A DNA stretch of 33,589 nucleotides, from NCBI GenBank assembly GCA_000307955.1, contig ALAO01000029.1, positions 1-33,589 of the forward strand. The letters run 5' to 3'. Position numbers and translations under genes: made by a program. The notes beneath the pieces are model-generated. The model saw only the letters and a program-made list of their open reading frames with translations, was not told where the DNA came from and searched no databases. The DNA comes from Solidesulfovibrio magneticus str. Maddingley MBC34. Its GTDB lineage: Bacteria; Desulfobacterota; Desulfovibrionia; Desulfovibrionales; Desulfovibrionaceae. Positions 10,431 through 17,629 of this stretch are shown in pieces; position 1 is the stretch's first letter, and each line of letters opens with the position of its first letter.

Positions 10431-12188
10431 ATGCCTCGCATGGCCCCCAATCCCCCAAGTCTCGACGCCGTGGAAACCGTCCGCGTGGACTGCGACGTCC
10501 TCATCATCGGCGGCGGCAACGCCGGCTGCTTCTCGGCCGTGGAAGCGGCCAAGCTCGACCCTTCCCTCAAAGTGGTCATCATGGAAAAGGCCCACATCAT
10601 GCGCTCCGGAGCCTGCTCCGCCGGCATGGACGCCATCAACACCTACATTCCCAAAGGCAAGACCCCGGAAGACCTGGTGCGCTGGTGCCGCTCCCAGGTC
10701 GGCGGCGGCCCCATCCGCGAGGATCTGGCCCTGTCCAACGCCCGGGAACTCAACGAGTCCGTGGACGACCTGGAGCGCTGGGGCCTGCCGATCCTTCGCG
10801 ACGACCAGGGCAACATCCGCTACCGGGGAGCCTGGGACATCTCCATCCACGGCGAACAGTTAAAGCCCATCATGGCCGAGAAGGCCATCGAGGCCGGGGC
10901 CGAGGTCTACAACCGCGTGGCCTGCACCCAGCTCCTCATGGACGGCAACCGCTGCATCGGGGCCTTGGGCTTTGGCGTGCGCGACGGCAAGTTCTACGTG
11001 TTTAGGGCCAAGGCCACCATCAACGCCACCGGCGGCGCGGCCGGCCTGTATAAAAGCTACACCGCCGACGCCACCGACTCCCACCACCAGATCTGGATGT
11101 GCCCCTATTGTGTGGGCACGGGCTACGCCGTGGGCATCCGCCAGGGCGCGGAAATGACGTCCATGGAGCAGCGCTGGGTGGCCACCCGCACCAAGGACTT
11201 CTGCGGCCCGGTGGACACCATCTCGGTCGGCTACAAGGCCCCCATCATCAACGCCAAGGGCGAGCGCATCATGCAAAGCCGCTACGCCCACCTCGGCGCG
11301 GACAAGGCCCCCCGCTACATCCGGGCCAATGCGCCCATGGAAGAGTGGCTGGCCGGGCGCGGCCCCACCTACTGCGACACGCGCGGCATGGCCCCGGAAC
11401 TGGCCCAGCAGATGATGACGGATTATTTGAACGAGCGTCCGAGCTTCGTGCTCTTCCTGGCCAGCCGGGGCCAGGACCCGGTCAAGGAGCCCATCGAGAT
11501 CTACGGCTCCGACCCCTACATCGTCGGCGGCCACACCCAGTCGGGCTTCTGGGTGGACATGGAGCGCATGACCACCATCCCGGGCCTGTTCGCGGCCGGC
11601 GAAACGGCCGGCGGCAACCCCAACAAGTTCGTGGGCGGCTGCGCCGCCGAGGGCAAGCTGGCCCTGCGCGGCGCGGCGGCCTACATCGCGGGCCTTGAAC
11701 TGCCCGAGCCCGACGCCGCCCAGGTAGACGCCGAAAAAGCCCGCGTGTTCGCCCCGCTTTTGCGCGGCGAGGCCTTCGACGGCCTGCGCGCCCTGGAGAT
11801 GGAAGAGCGCCTGCAGCGGCTCATGGACGAATACGCCGGCGGCACCAGCCAGTTCTACCGCACCAACGAGGAACGCCTGGACTACGCGCTGAGGCACCTG
11901 GCCATGCTGCGCGGGCAGGTTCAGTACTTGAAGGCCGGCGATCTCCATGACCTCATGGCCGTCCACGAGGTCATCGACCGCATCGACGTGGCCGAGGTGC
12001 TGTGCCACCACCTGCGCTTCCGCAAGGAAACCCGCTGGCAGGGCTGGCAGACCCGCTCGGACTATCCCGAGGTCGATCCGGCCTACGACTGCCATGTGGA
12101 GAGCCGCAAGAACCTGGCCACCGGCGAGATCGAGACCTTCACCCGCCCCTACGAGCAACTCGTTGTGGGCGACCGCTACAAGCCCTAA
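10431..12188 (+). CDS. AprA-like FAD oxidoreductase subunit (fumarate reductase / APS reductase fold)
   Basis: Cytoplasmic flavoprotein of 585 residues. The N-terminus has the FAD dinucleotide fold DVLIIGGGNAGCFSAVEAA and MEKAHIMRSGACSAGMDAINTYI, a form typical of adenylylsulfate reductase alpha rather than plain fumarate reductase. By memory comparison, active-site positions of AprA seem kept: Asn in INTY, Trp in HQIWMCPY, Arg in TRTKDFCGPV and His in GGHTQSGFW. The flavin-domain end GLFAAGETAGGNPNKFVGGCAAEGKLA is clear. It is shorter than AprA (about 660). The start has AAGGAG seven bases upstream. The partner ferredoxin follows 12 bp later. The order A-then-B is opposite to the usual aprBA, so I take it as a paralogue. 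Reaction uncertain: APS, another sulfur oxyanion or an organic acid are all open. Confidence 0.85.
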   Translation: MPRMAPNPPSLDAVETVRVDCDVLIIGGGNAGCFSAVEAAKLDPSLKVVIMEKAHIMRSGACSAGMDAINTYIPKGKTPEDLVRWCRSQVGGGPIREDLALSNARELNESVDDLERWGLPILRDDQGNIRYRGAWDISIHGEQLKPIMAEKAIEAGAEVYNRVACTQLLMDGNRCIGALGFGVRDGKFYVFRAKATINATGGAAGLYKSYTADATDSHHQIWMCPYCVGTGYAVGIRQGAEMTSMEQRWVATRTKDFCGPVDTISVGYKAPIINAKGERIMQSRYAHLGADKAPRYIRANAPMEEWLAGRGPTYCDTRGMAPELAQQMMTDYLNERPSFVLFLASRGQDPVKEPIEIYGSDPYIVGGHTQSGFWVDMERMTTIPGLFAAGETAGGNPNKFVGGCAAEGKLALRGAAAYIAGLELPEPDAAQVDAEKARVFAPLLRGEAFDGLRALEMEERLQRLMDEYAGGTSQFYRTNEERLDYALRHLAMLRGQVQYLKAGDLHDLMAVHEVIDRIDVAEVLCHHLRFRKETRWQGWQTRSDYPEVDPAYDCHVESRKNLATGEIETFTRPYEQLVVGDRYKP

Positions 12189-12200
12189 CAGGAGGACGCC

Positions 12201-12530
12201 ATGCCGCCCATCGTCGACCCCAAGAAGTGCAACGGCTGCGCCGGCCGCGAGGAATCGTTCTGCGAGGAGGCCTGTCCGGGCGATCTCATGTACGTGGGAC
12301 AGGACGGGAAATCCCATTGCCACGCCGCGCGCGATTGTTGGGACTGCATGTCCTGCGTCAAGATGTGCCCGAGAAACGCCATCGAAACGCGCATGCCCTA
12401 CCAGCTCGGCTACCACAAGGCCCGGCTCGTGCCCCTTATGGGCAAGAACTCCATCACCTGGAAGTGCACGGACATCAACGGCCAGACCGTGACCTACAAG
12501 TATCGCAACCGTCTGGACATCAAGGACTAA
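12201..12530 (+). CDS. AprB-like ferredoxin subunit, short form
   Basis: A 109-residue protein with two [4Fe-4S] sites. The first has the widened spacing typical of AprB (Cys10, Cys13, Cys21, Cys25, seven residues between the second and third); the second is CWDCMSCVKMCP (Cys46, 49, 52, 56). The text after it (RLVPLMGKNSITWKCTDINGQTVTYKYRNRLD) matches the AprB strand region, but the long C-terminal tail that wraps around AprA in true AprB (about 150-167 residues) is missing. AGGAGG sits five bases before the ATG. It should pass electrons between the flavoprotein and a membrane or soluble carrier. Confidence 0.85.
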   Translation: MPPIVDPKKCNGCAGREESFCEEACPGDLMYVGQDGKSHCHAARDCWDCMSCVKMCPRNAIETRMPYQLGYHKARLVPLMGKNSITWKCTDINGQTVTYKYRNRLDIKD

Positions 12531-12539
12531 CGCCCCTCC

Positions 12540-12573
12540 GGCCAAGCGCCCGCTCTCGGACGGGCGCTTGGCC
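12540..12573 (+). terminator. perfect 13-bp hairpin after AprB-like gene
   Basis: GGCCAAGCGCCCG (12540-12552) pairs without mismatch with CGGGCGCTTGGCC (12561-12573) around an 8-nt loop, ten bases after the stop. It is followed by TCCTCCTT, a poor T-run. It likely ends the transporter/AprAB-like transcript. Confidence 0.7.
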
Positions 12574-12612
12574 TCCTCCTTGACCCGGCGCAAAGGGACC
12601 CTATGTAGGCCC

Positions 12613-13335
12613 ATGGCCAAGCGTGAACACCCGATGGAATGGCACCTGATCAAGGGCGGCTTCTTCGACGGCCTGGAACGCGAGTTCGAGGCCTTTCGAC
12701 GGTTGGCCACGGTGCGGCGCATCAAGAAAAACGCCATCGTGTTTTTTGAAAACGACCGCTGCGACCGCTCCTTTTACCTGGACCAGGGGTCGGTCAAGAT
12801 CTTCCGGGTGTCGCTGCACGGCAAGGAGCCGACCTTTTTCATCCGTTCGGCCGGCGAGATGTTCGGCCTGGCCGAGGTGGTCGGCGGCGAGCGGCGCAAG
12901 TGCTCGGCCCAGGCCCTGTCCGAATGCCTGCTTCTGGACATCCGCCGCGACGACCTGCTGGGGCTTTTGGTGGAGCAGCCGCTCATGGCCCGGCGCATCA
13001 TTGAGGTGCTTGGCCGGCGCATCCGCTACTTAAGCGACCAGCTCGAAAACGTCATGACCTGCGACGTGCCGACCAGGCTGTTAAAGCTCCTGCTCTGCCT
13101 GTCCCACGACGAAATCGCCCAGGCCCGGGGCGGCCCGGCCGACGTGCCGGTGCGCCTGACCCAGGGGCAGATCGCGGCCATGACCGGTTCCTGCCAGCAG
13201 ACCATCAGCGAAACCCTGGCCGCCTTCGAGACGCGCGGGCTCATTGCCGTCTCACGCCAGCGCATCCGCCTGCTTGATCCCGGAGCCATCCTGGACGCCC
13301 TGTCCAGCGGCGACGGCGTGGCCGAGGCCAAATAA
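12613..13335 (+). CDS. Crp/Fnr-family transcriptional regulator
   Basis: Cytoplasmic DNA-binding protein of about 240 residues. The N-terminal part is a cyclic-nucleotide-binding-type beta roll (FFENDRCDRSFYLDQGSVKIFRV, FGLAEVVGG), followed by the long dimer helix and a winged helix with LTQGQIAAMTGSCQQTISETLAAFE. It lacks the N-terminal cysteine set of Fnr, so a [4Fe-4S] sensor of Fnr type is unlikely; the effector is unknown. The start is uncertain: ATG 12613 has only a weak TAGG, ATG 12634 (MEWHLIKGG) is an alternative, and an AAAGGG at 12592-12597 instead faces an ATG at 12602 that is followed at once by TAG. It lies between two redox gene sets and may control either; in E. coli the ydh operon is Fnr-activated. 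Confidence 0.85.
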   Translation: MAKREHPMEWHLIKGGFFDGLEREFEAFRRLATVRRIKKNAIVFFENDRCDRSFYLDQGSVKIFRVSLHGKEPTFFIRSAGEMFGLAEVVGGERRKCSAQALSECLLLDIRRDDLLGLLVEQPLMARRIIEVLGRRIRYLSDQLENVMTCDVPTRLLKLLLCLSHDEIAQARGGPADVPVRLTQGQIAAMTGSCQQTISETLAAFETRGLIAVSRQRIRLLDPGAILDALSSGDGVAEAK

Positions 13336-13522
13336 TCCGCCCAGGCGAGGCTCTTCCCTTCTTCGGCCCTGGCGACATCCCGCTCCGCCATCCGGCGACG
13401 ATCCTGATCCGCGAGGGGGCATGGACGCCTCTGGAAAAGCCCTTTATAAACGACGCAGGGCGACGATACGCCTGAGCCTTTCTCGGCCCACAAGCCCCGG
13501 CGTTTGCCGCGGGAGGCGCGAC

Positions 13523-14284
13523 ATGGATACGACACGCGGCATCTCGTCGGAATGGATCAAGCGGGCGGCCAAGGCCACCGGCTGGGAGGGCGAACTGACC
13601 CGCCGGGGCTTTCTCAAGCTCTCCGCCTGCGCCCTGACCAGTCTGGCCTTCCTGGACCTTGGCGAAGCCTACGGCGAAAACGCGCCGCTGGTGATCCTGG
13701 ACAACGCCCAGGGCGTCATCCTGGCCGATCCCACCCGCTGCGTGGCCTGCGGCCGGTGCGAGCTGGCCTGCACGGAATATAACGACGGCCGGGCCCAGCC
13801 GTCGCTGGCCCGCATCAAGATCGCCCGGGCCGTCAATTTCGGCCCCTCCGGCCCAACCGGCGGCGAAGCCATGCACGGGGACTGGGGCGACGGGCTGGTG
13901 ATCCAGGGCGTGTGCCGCCAGTGCCCCCATCCCGTGCCCTGCGCCACGGCCTGTCCCCAAAACGCCATCGTCGCCGATCCCCAAACCGGGGCCAGGGTGG
14001 TCGACGCCGCCCAGTGCCTGGGCTGCCGCCTGTGCCAGCAGGCCTGCCCCTGGGGGATGATCGCCTTTGACGAAAAGGCCGGGGTGGCAGCCAAATGCAC
14101 CCTGTGCAAGGGTAAGCCCAAGTGCGTGGAAGCCTGTCCGGCGGCGGCCCTGCGCTACGTGCCCTGGCGCGACCTGACCCGCGACGGGAGCCCGACCCGC
14201 CCCACCCTGTCCGTCGTCCCCCCGGAAACGGCCAAGGCCTGCCTGGACTGCCATGTCACGGCCGGCGCGAAGGCGACGAAATAG
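13523..14284 (+). CDS. YdhY-like four-cluster ferredoxin with Tat-type signal and C-terminal CXXCH
   Basis: Electron-transfer protein of 253 residues. TRRGFLKLSACALTSLAFL at 26-44 resembles a twin-arginine signal or anchor. Four cysteine groups follow: CVACGRCELAC (Cys73-83), CRQCPHPVPCATACP, CLGCRLCQQACP and CTLCKGKPKCVEACP, as in DmsB/NrfC-type proteins. The text around them (GVILADPTRCVACGRCELAC, ALRYVPWRDLT) matches E. coli YdhY closely by eye. About 35 residues past the YdhY end add CLDCH (Cys240, Cys243, His244), the motif for covalent c-type haem. The ATG follows GGGAGG by eight bases; an upstream in-frame ATG at 13421 would add 34 unlike residues. It probably shuttles electrons for the AOR-family enzyme 124 bp downstream. 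Confidence 0.88.
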   Translation: MDTTRGISSEWIKRAAKATGWEGELTRRGFLKLSACALTSLAFLDLGEAYGENAPLVILDNAQGVILADPTRCVACGRCELACTEYNDGRAQPSLARIKIARAVNFGPSGPTGGEAMHGDWGDGLVIQGVCRQCPHPVPCATACPQNAIVADPQTGARVVDAAQCLGCRLCQQACPWGMIAFDEKAGVAAKCTLCKGKPKCVEACPAAALRYVPWRDLTRDGSPTRPTLSVVPPETAKACLDCHVTAGAKATK

Positions 14285-14342
14285 CCCCCTCTTGCCAATA
14301 CAACGCCAGTCGTGTTTGGAAGGCATTATTATATCATCGCTC

Positions 14343-14361
14343 TGCATCTCATGCTGATGCA
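14343..14361. promoter_or_regulatory. small inverted repeat upstream of the AOR-family gene
   Basis: TGCATC and GATGCA are perfectly inverted around seven bases, 48 bp before the start codon, directly after an AT-rich stretch (ATTATTATATCAT) in an otherwise GC-rich region. This fits a promoter with an operator, but no matching regulator motif is recognised. Confidence 0.3.
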
Positions 14362-14396
14362 CTTTAACGGTGAAATCGGAATACTCCTTCACCGGC

Positions 14397-14403
14397 AAGG
14401 AGG
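14397..14403 (+). promoter_or_regulatory. Shine-Dalgarno that sets the AOR-family start
   Basis: AAGGAGG lies five bases before the ATG at 14409. It argues against the longer in-frame GTG start at 14370, and the shorter product begins like E. coli YdhV. Confidence 0.75.
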
Positions 14404-14408
14404 CCGTC

Positions 14409-16526
14409 ATGGCCGTAGGTAGCGGCGGGTTTGTCGGCAAGGTCCTGCGCGTCGATCTCTCCACCGGCAAGATCACCACCGAAGACACCCATGAACGCTA
14501 CGCAGGCCTGCTCGGCGGGGCCGGCATCGGCTACCGGGTGCTCTGGGACGAGGTGCCGGCCGGGACCGGCCCCTTTGACGCGGCCAACAAGCTCGTCTTC
14601 GCCACCGGGCCGTTGGTCGGCACGAGCGTGCCGTGCAACGGCCGCGCCACCGTGACCACGCTTTTCCCCACCTGCTGGCCCAAGCCGCTGGTCGGTTCGG
14701 GGCACATGGGCGGGCACTTCGCGGCCAAGCTCAAATACGCCGGCTATGACGCCCTGATCGTGGAAGGCCAGGCCGACAAGCCCGTGTGGCTCATGATCCG
14801 CGACGCCCGGGTGGAGATCCGCGACGCCCGGCACTTATGGGGCTCGGGCATCCGCCGGGCCACCTTGGAAATCAGCCAGGAGCTGGGGCCGGACTGCGTG
14901 GTGGCGGCCATCGGCCAGGCCGGAGAAAACCTGGCCCCCATGGGCATGGTGATCAATTCCGTTTCCCATTCGGCCGGCGGCGTGGGCGGAATCATGGGCG
15001 GCAAGAACCTCAAGGCCGTGGCCGTCCAGGGCAGCGGCGCGGTACGCATCGCCGGGGACAAGGCCGCCTGGGAGGCCCTGGTCAAGTTCCACCTCTCCAT
15101 CCTTGGCGCCAACAACCAGCATGTGGTGCCAAGCTTCCCCACGCCCCAGGCCGAATACTACAATCCGGCCTCGCGCTGGGTCGGCCAGCCCGGCAAGCGC
15201 TGGGGCGCGGCCAAGCCGCCCTTGGAACTTCCCGGCAACATCCACGACCCGAACAGCATCGCCTTTCGCACCAACAGCGCGGTCTATTTCCTGGGCGACG
15301 AGGCCTGGAAATACACCGTGCGCGGCAACGGCTGCACGGCCTGCCCCATCCGCTGCCACACCATGCTCAAGATGCCGTCGGTGACCGCCAAGTACGGCAT
15401 CCCGGACATGGGCCAAAACACCTGCGTGGCGCTGATGTTCGGCCGCACGTTCTTCAAGCAGCTCGCCAACAAGAAAAACAACGAAACCGCCATGGAAGCC
15501 TGCATGGTAGGGATGCATCTGGCCGACGACCTGGGCCTGTGGTCCAACTACGGCCAGTTGCAGCGCGACCTGCGCAAGCTCTACGAGGGCGGCTATCTCA
15601 AGGCCCGGCTTGGGTCCAAGGAATACGCCTCCATCCCCTGGGACAAGTACGACAGCGCCGATCCGGCCTTCCTGCTCGACCTGCTGCCGCGCATCGCCAA
15701 CCGCCAGGGCGAACTCGGGGAGGTGCTCAGTCGCGGCACGGGCGCGATCTTCGACCACTGGTCCATCCCGGAATCGGAATGGGCCGGCGACCACGCCACG
15801 ACCTACTGGAAGATGGGCCACCCCAAGCACCACGCCAACGAGGACGACGGCCAGTGCGGGGTGATCATCAACACCCAGTACAACCGCGACGCCCAGTGCC
15901 ACTCCCACACGAACTTCGTGCGAAACGGCCTGCCCCTGGAAGTGCAAAAAAAACTGGCCGCCGCCATCTGGGGTTCGCCCGACGCTCTGGACGCCCCGGG
16001 CGACTACACCCCGGCCAATGTGCCCAAAGCCAGGCGGGCCAAGTGGTCGCTGTTGCGCAAGGAACTCCACGACGCCCTGGGGGTGTGCAACTGGATGGGG
16101 CCGTGGGCGGCCTCTCCCCTTCGCGAGCGCGGCTACACCGGCGACGACAGCCTGGAGTCGAAGTTCCTGAGCCTGGCCACCGGCCAGACCATGGACCGGG
16201 AGGAGCTGGACCGGGTGGCCGAGCGCATCTTCACCCTGCACCGGGCCTTGACCATTCGGGACATGGGGCGGGTGGACATGCGCGCCGCCCACGACATCGT
16301 GCCGCCCTGGGTCTTCGAGGACCCAAGCGGCAAGGCGGCCCTGACCAAGGGGACCATCCGCATGGACCCGGCCGACATCGCCAAGGCCATGGACTATTTT
16401 TACGAGGTCATGGGCTGGGACAAGGCCACGGGCGCACCGAGCCAGGCGCGCTACGCCGAACTGGGCCTGGCGGAGGTGGGCGAGGCCCTGGCCGCCGCCA
16501 AGCTCACGCCCGAGGCGGCCAAGTGA
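14409..16526 (+). CDS. YdhV-like aldehyde:ferredoxin oxidoreductase-family enzyme
   Basis: Tungsten- or molybdenum-pterin oxidoreductase of 705 residues, near the 700 of E. coli YdhV. The N-terminal beta domain (FVGKVLRVDLSTGKITTED, YAGLLGGAGIGYRVLWDEVP) and GGIMGGKNLKAVAV bind the bis-pterin cofactor. The [4Fe-4S] ligands are Cys309, Cys312 and Cys316 in GCTACPIRCHTM and probably Cys560 in DALGVCNW, the AOR family D-x-L-G-x-C motif. Stretches such as GANNQHVVPS, DLGLWSNYGQL and HHANEDDGQCG track YdhV along its whole length by eye. There is no signal peptide, so it should be cytoplasmic. The natural substrate of YdhV is not established. The ferredoxin upstream is the likely redox partner, and the next gene overlaps its stop. 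Confidence 0.92.
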   Translation: MAVGSGGFVGKVLRVDLSTGKITTEDTHERYAGLLGGAGIGYRVLWDEVPAGTGPFDAANKLVFATGPLVGTSVPCNGRATVTTLFPTCWPKPLVGSGHMGGHFAAKLKYAGYDALIVEGQADKPVWLMIRDARVEIRDARHLWGSGIRRATLEISQELGPDCVVAAIGQAGENLAPMGMVINSVSHSAGGVGGIMGGKNLKAVAVQGSGAVRIAGDKAAWEALVKFHLSILGANNQHVVPSFPTPQAEYYNPASRWVGQPGKRWGAAKPPLELPGNIHDPNSIAFRTNSAVYFLGDEAWKYTVRGNGCTACPIRCHTMLKMPSVTAKYGIPDMGQNTCVALMFGRTFFKQLANKKNNETAMEACMVGMHLADDLGLWSNYGQLQRDLRKLYEGGYLKARLGSKEYASIPWDKYDSADPAFLLDLLPRIANRQGELGEVLSRGTGAIFDHWSIPESEWAGDHATTYWKMGHPKHHANEDDGQCGVIINTQYNRDAQCHSHTNFVRNGLPLEVQKKLAAAIWGSPDALDAPGDYTPANVPKARRAKWSLLRKELHDALGVCNWMGPWAASPLRERGYTGDDSLESKFLSLATGQTMDREELDRVAERIFTLHRALTIRDMGRVDMRAAHDIVPPWVFEDPSGKAALTKGTIRMDPADIAKAMDYFYEVMGWDKATGAPSQARYAELGLAEVGEALAAAKLTPEAAK

Positions 16527-17341
16527 TCGCGCCAGGCGAAGCCGACGCGGCCGGGCAGCTTGATTCGGTCGGGCTGCCTGAGCGGGCCGATCTGCCTGAG
16601 CGGGCCAACTTGGCCGAACTGCCCGCTCCGGCCGATGTGGCTAAGCGAGCCGACTTGGCCGAACTGCCCGACCCAGCCGGGTTGGCTGCCCCGACCGGAC
16701 AACTCGATCTGGCCGACCTGTCCGATTCGACCGGGTGGGCCGAACCGTCCAGGCTGATGGAGCCGGTCAGGCAGTCCGAACTGCCCGACGAAACCGAACT
16801 GGCCCGGGCGGTGCTGGAGACCATCCGGGAAGCCAGCGCCGGGCCTCGGCTCATCGGCCTGGAGGAAATCCTGGAGCGGCTGCGGGAGCGCGGTCTGGCC
16901 CAGGGCCTGGAAACCGCGCCCCAAGCCGACGCGCGCCTGAGGCTGGCCGCCATTGTCGCGGACCTGCCCGAAATAGCGTCCTTGGCCAGCCGGTCCGGGC
17001 GAACCCTCTACCACGACCCGGCGCTGCTCAGCCGCGCCTACGCCCGGCTGCTGGACGACAAGGACGTGCCCGAGGTTCTTGTGGCCGAGGCTGTCCGGTC
17101 GAACTCCCGGGAGTACCCGCGCCCCGTGCCGGTCGAATTCTTCGAAAAGCCGCCCTTTGACCTCACCCCGCCAGAGATTGCCGACATTCTCGAATCCTTG
17201 GCCGCCAAGCCGGCGTTCGGGGACATCGCGACCATCCAGACGTCCACGGGAACGGCCTATCTGTTTTCCAGCCGCTACCTGCCCCGGGCCTACGCGGCCT
17301 TCCTGGCGGAACAGGACGCGACGCTGGTCATGAACCCGTAA
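16523..17341 (+). CDS. hypothetical protein in the ydhW position, repeat-rich N-terminus
   Basis: A 272-residue protein from GTG 16523, coupled to the AOR-family gene by a GTGA overlap. No ATG start precedes the conserved-looking part. Residues 15-75 are low complexity, rich in Leu, Ala, Asp, Glu and Pro, with short repeats (LPERAD/LPERAN; RANLAELP/RADLAELP). From about residue 90 it looks folded: ELARAVLETIREASAGPRLIGLEEILERLRERG suggests a winged-helix-like start, and the C-terminal part has SREYPRPVPVEFFEKPPFDLTPPEI. No catalytic or metal-binding motif is seen. By position after the YdhV-like gene it corresponds to E. coli YdhW, a protein of unknown role; I could not confirm homology. Its stop codon lies in the long inverted repeat. 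Confidence 0.75.
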   Translation: MIAPGEADAAGQLDSVGLPERADLPERANLAELPAPADVAKRADLAELPDPAGLAAPTGQLDLADLSDSTGWAEPSRLMEPVRQSELPDETELARAVLETIREASAGPRLIGLEEILERLRERGLAQGLETAPQADARLRLAAIVADLPEIASLASRSGRTLYHDPALLSRAYARLLDDKDVPEVLVAEAVRSNSREYPRPVPVEFFEKPPFDLTPPEIADILESLAAKPAFGDIATIQTSTGTAYLFSSRYLPRAYAAFLAEQDATLVMNP

Positions 17342-17349
17342 AGTCTATT

Positions 17350-17377
17350 ATAAAACATAACGACAGTTATGTTTTAT
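17350..17377. repeat. 28-bp palindrome in left arm
   Basis: ATAAAACATAAC and GTTATGTTTTAT are perfect 12-bp inverted arms around GACA. Such a subterminal hairpin could be a protein-binding end of a mobile element or a terminator stem, though it is AT-rich for the latter. Confidence 0.8.
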
Positions 17378-17593
17378 AAATATATAATTATATCAATGTG
17401 TTATTTGCTATGTGCTTTCATTTTGGAAATAGAATTGGAATAAGCCGCCTCAGGAGGGCGGATGGCCTCCGACCAACGCGCAGGGCCTGCGCCGCGCCCG
17501 TCAGGCGCACCTGACGCCGGCCGAGCGCATTCCAATTCCCTTGCTCACGCGAAAGCACATTGCAAGCAACATTTTGATTTAATTGTTATATTT

Positions 17594-17621
17594 ATAAAGC
17601 ATAACTGTCGTTATGTTTTAT
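17594..17621. repeat. 28-bp palindrome in right arm
   Basis: This is the inverted copy of the left-arm palindrome with one change: ATAAAGCATAAC and GTTATGTTTTAT around TGTC, the complement of the left loop. The opposed loops show that the two sites are in inverted orientation. Confidence 0.8.
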
Positions 17622-17629
17622 CTGAGGCT

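Noticed and set aside
10431-12530. Calling the pair canonical APS reductase aprBA
   Set aside because: Gene order is reversed, both subunits are short, and the context (DASS carrier, no sat or qmo genes) differs from the usual one.
10860-12737. Minus-strand open frame of 625 codons opposite the AprA/AprB-like genes
   Set aside because: It spans three real plus-strand genes and a terminator and shows no motif; it is a compositional shadow.
13421-13522. Earlier ATG for the YdhY-like ferredoxin
   Set aside because: It would add 34 basic residues ahead of the signal-like segment; the ATG at 13523 has a better-spaced GGGAGG and matches the family length.
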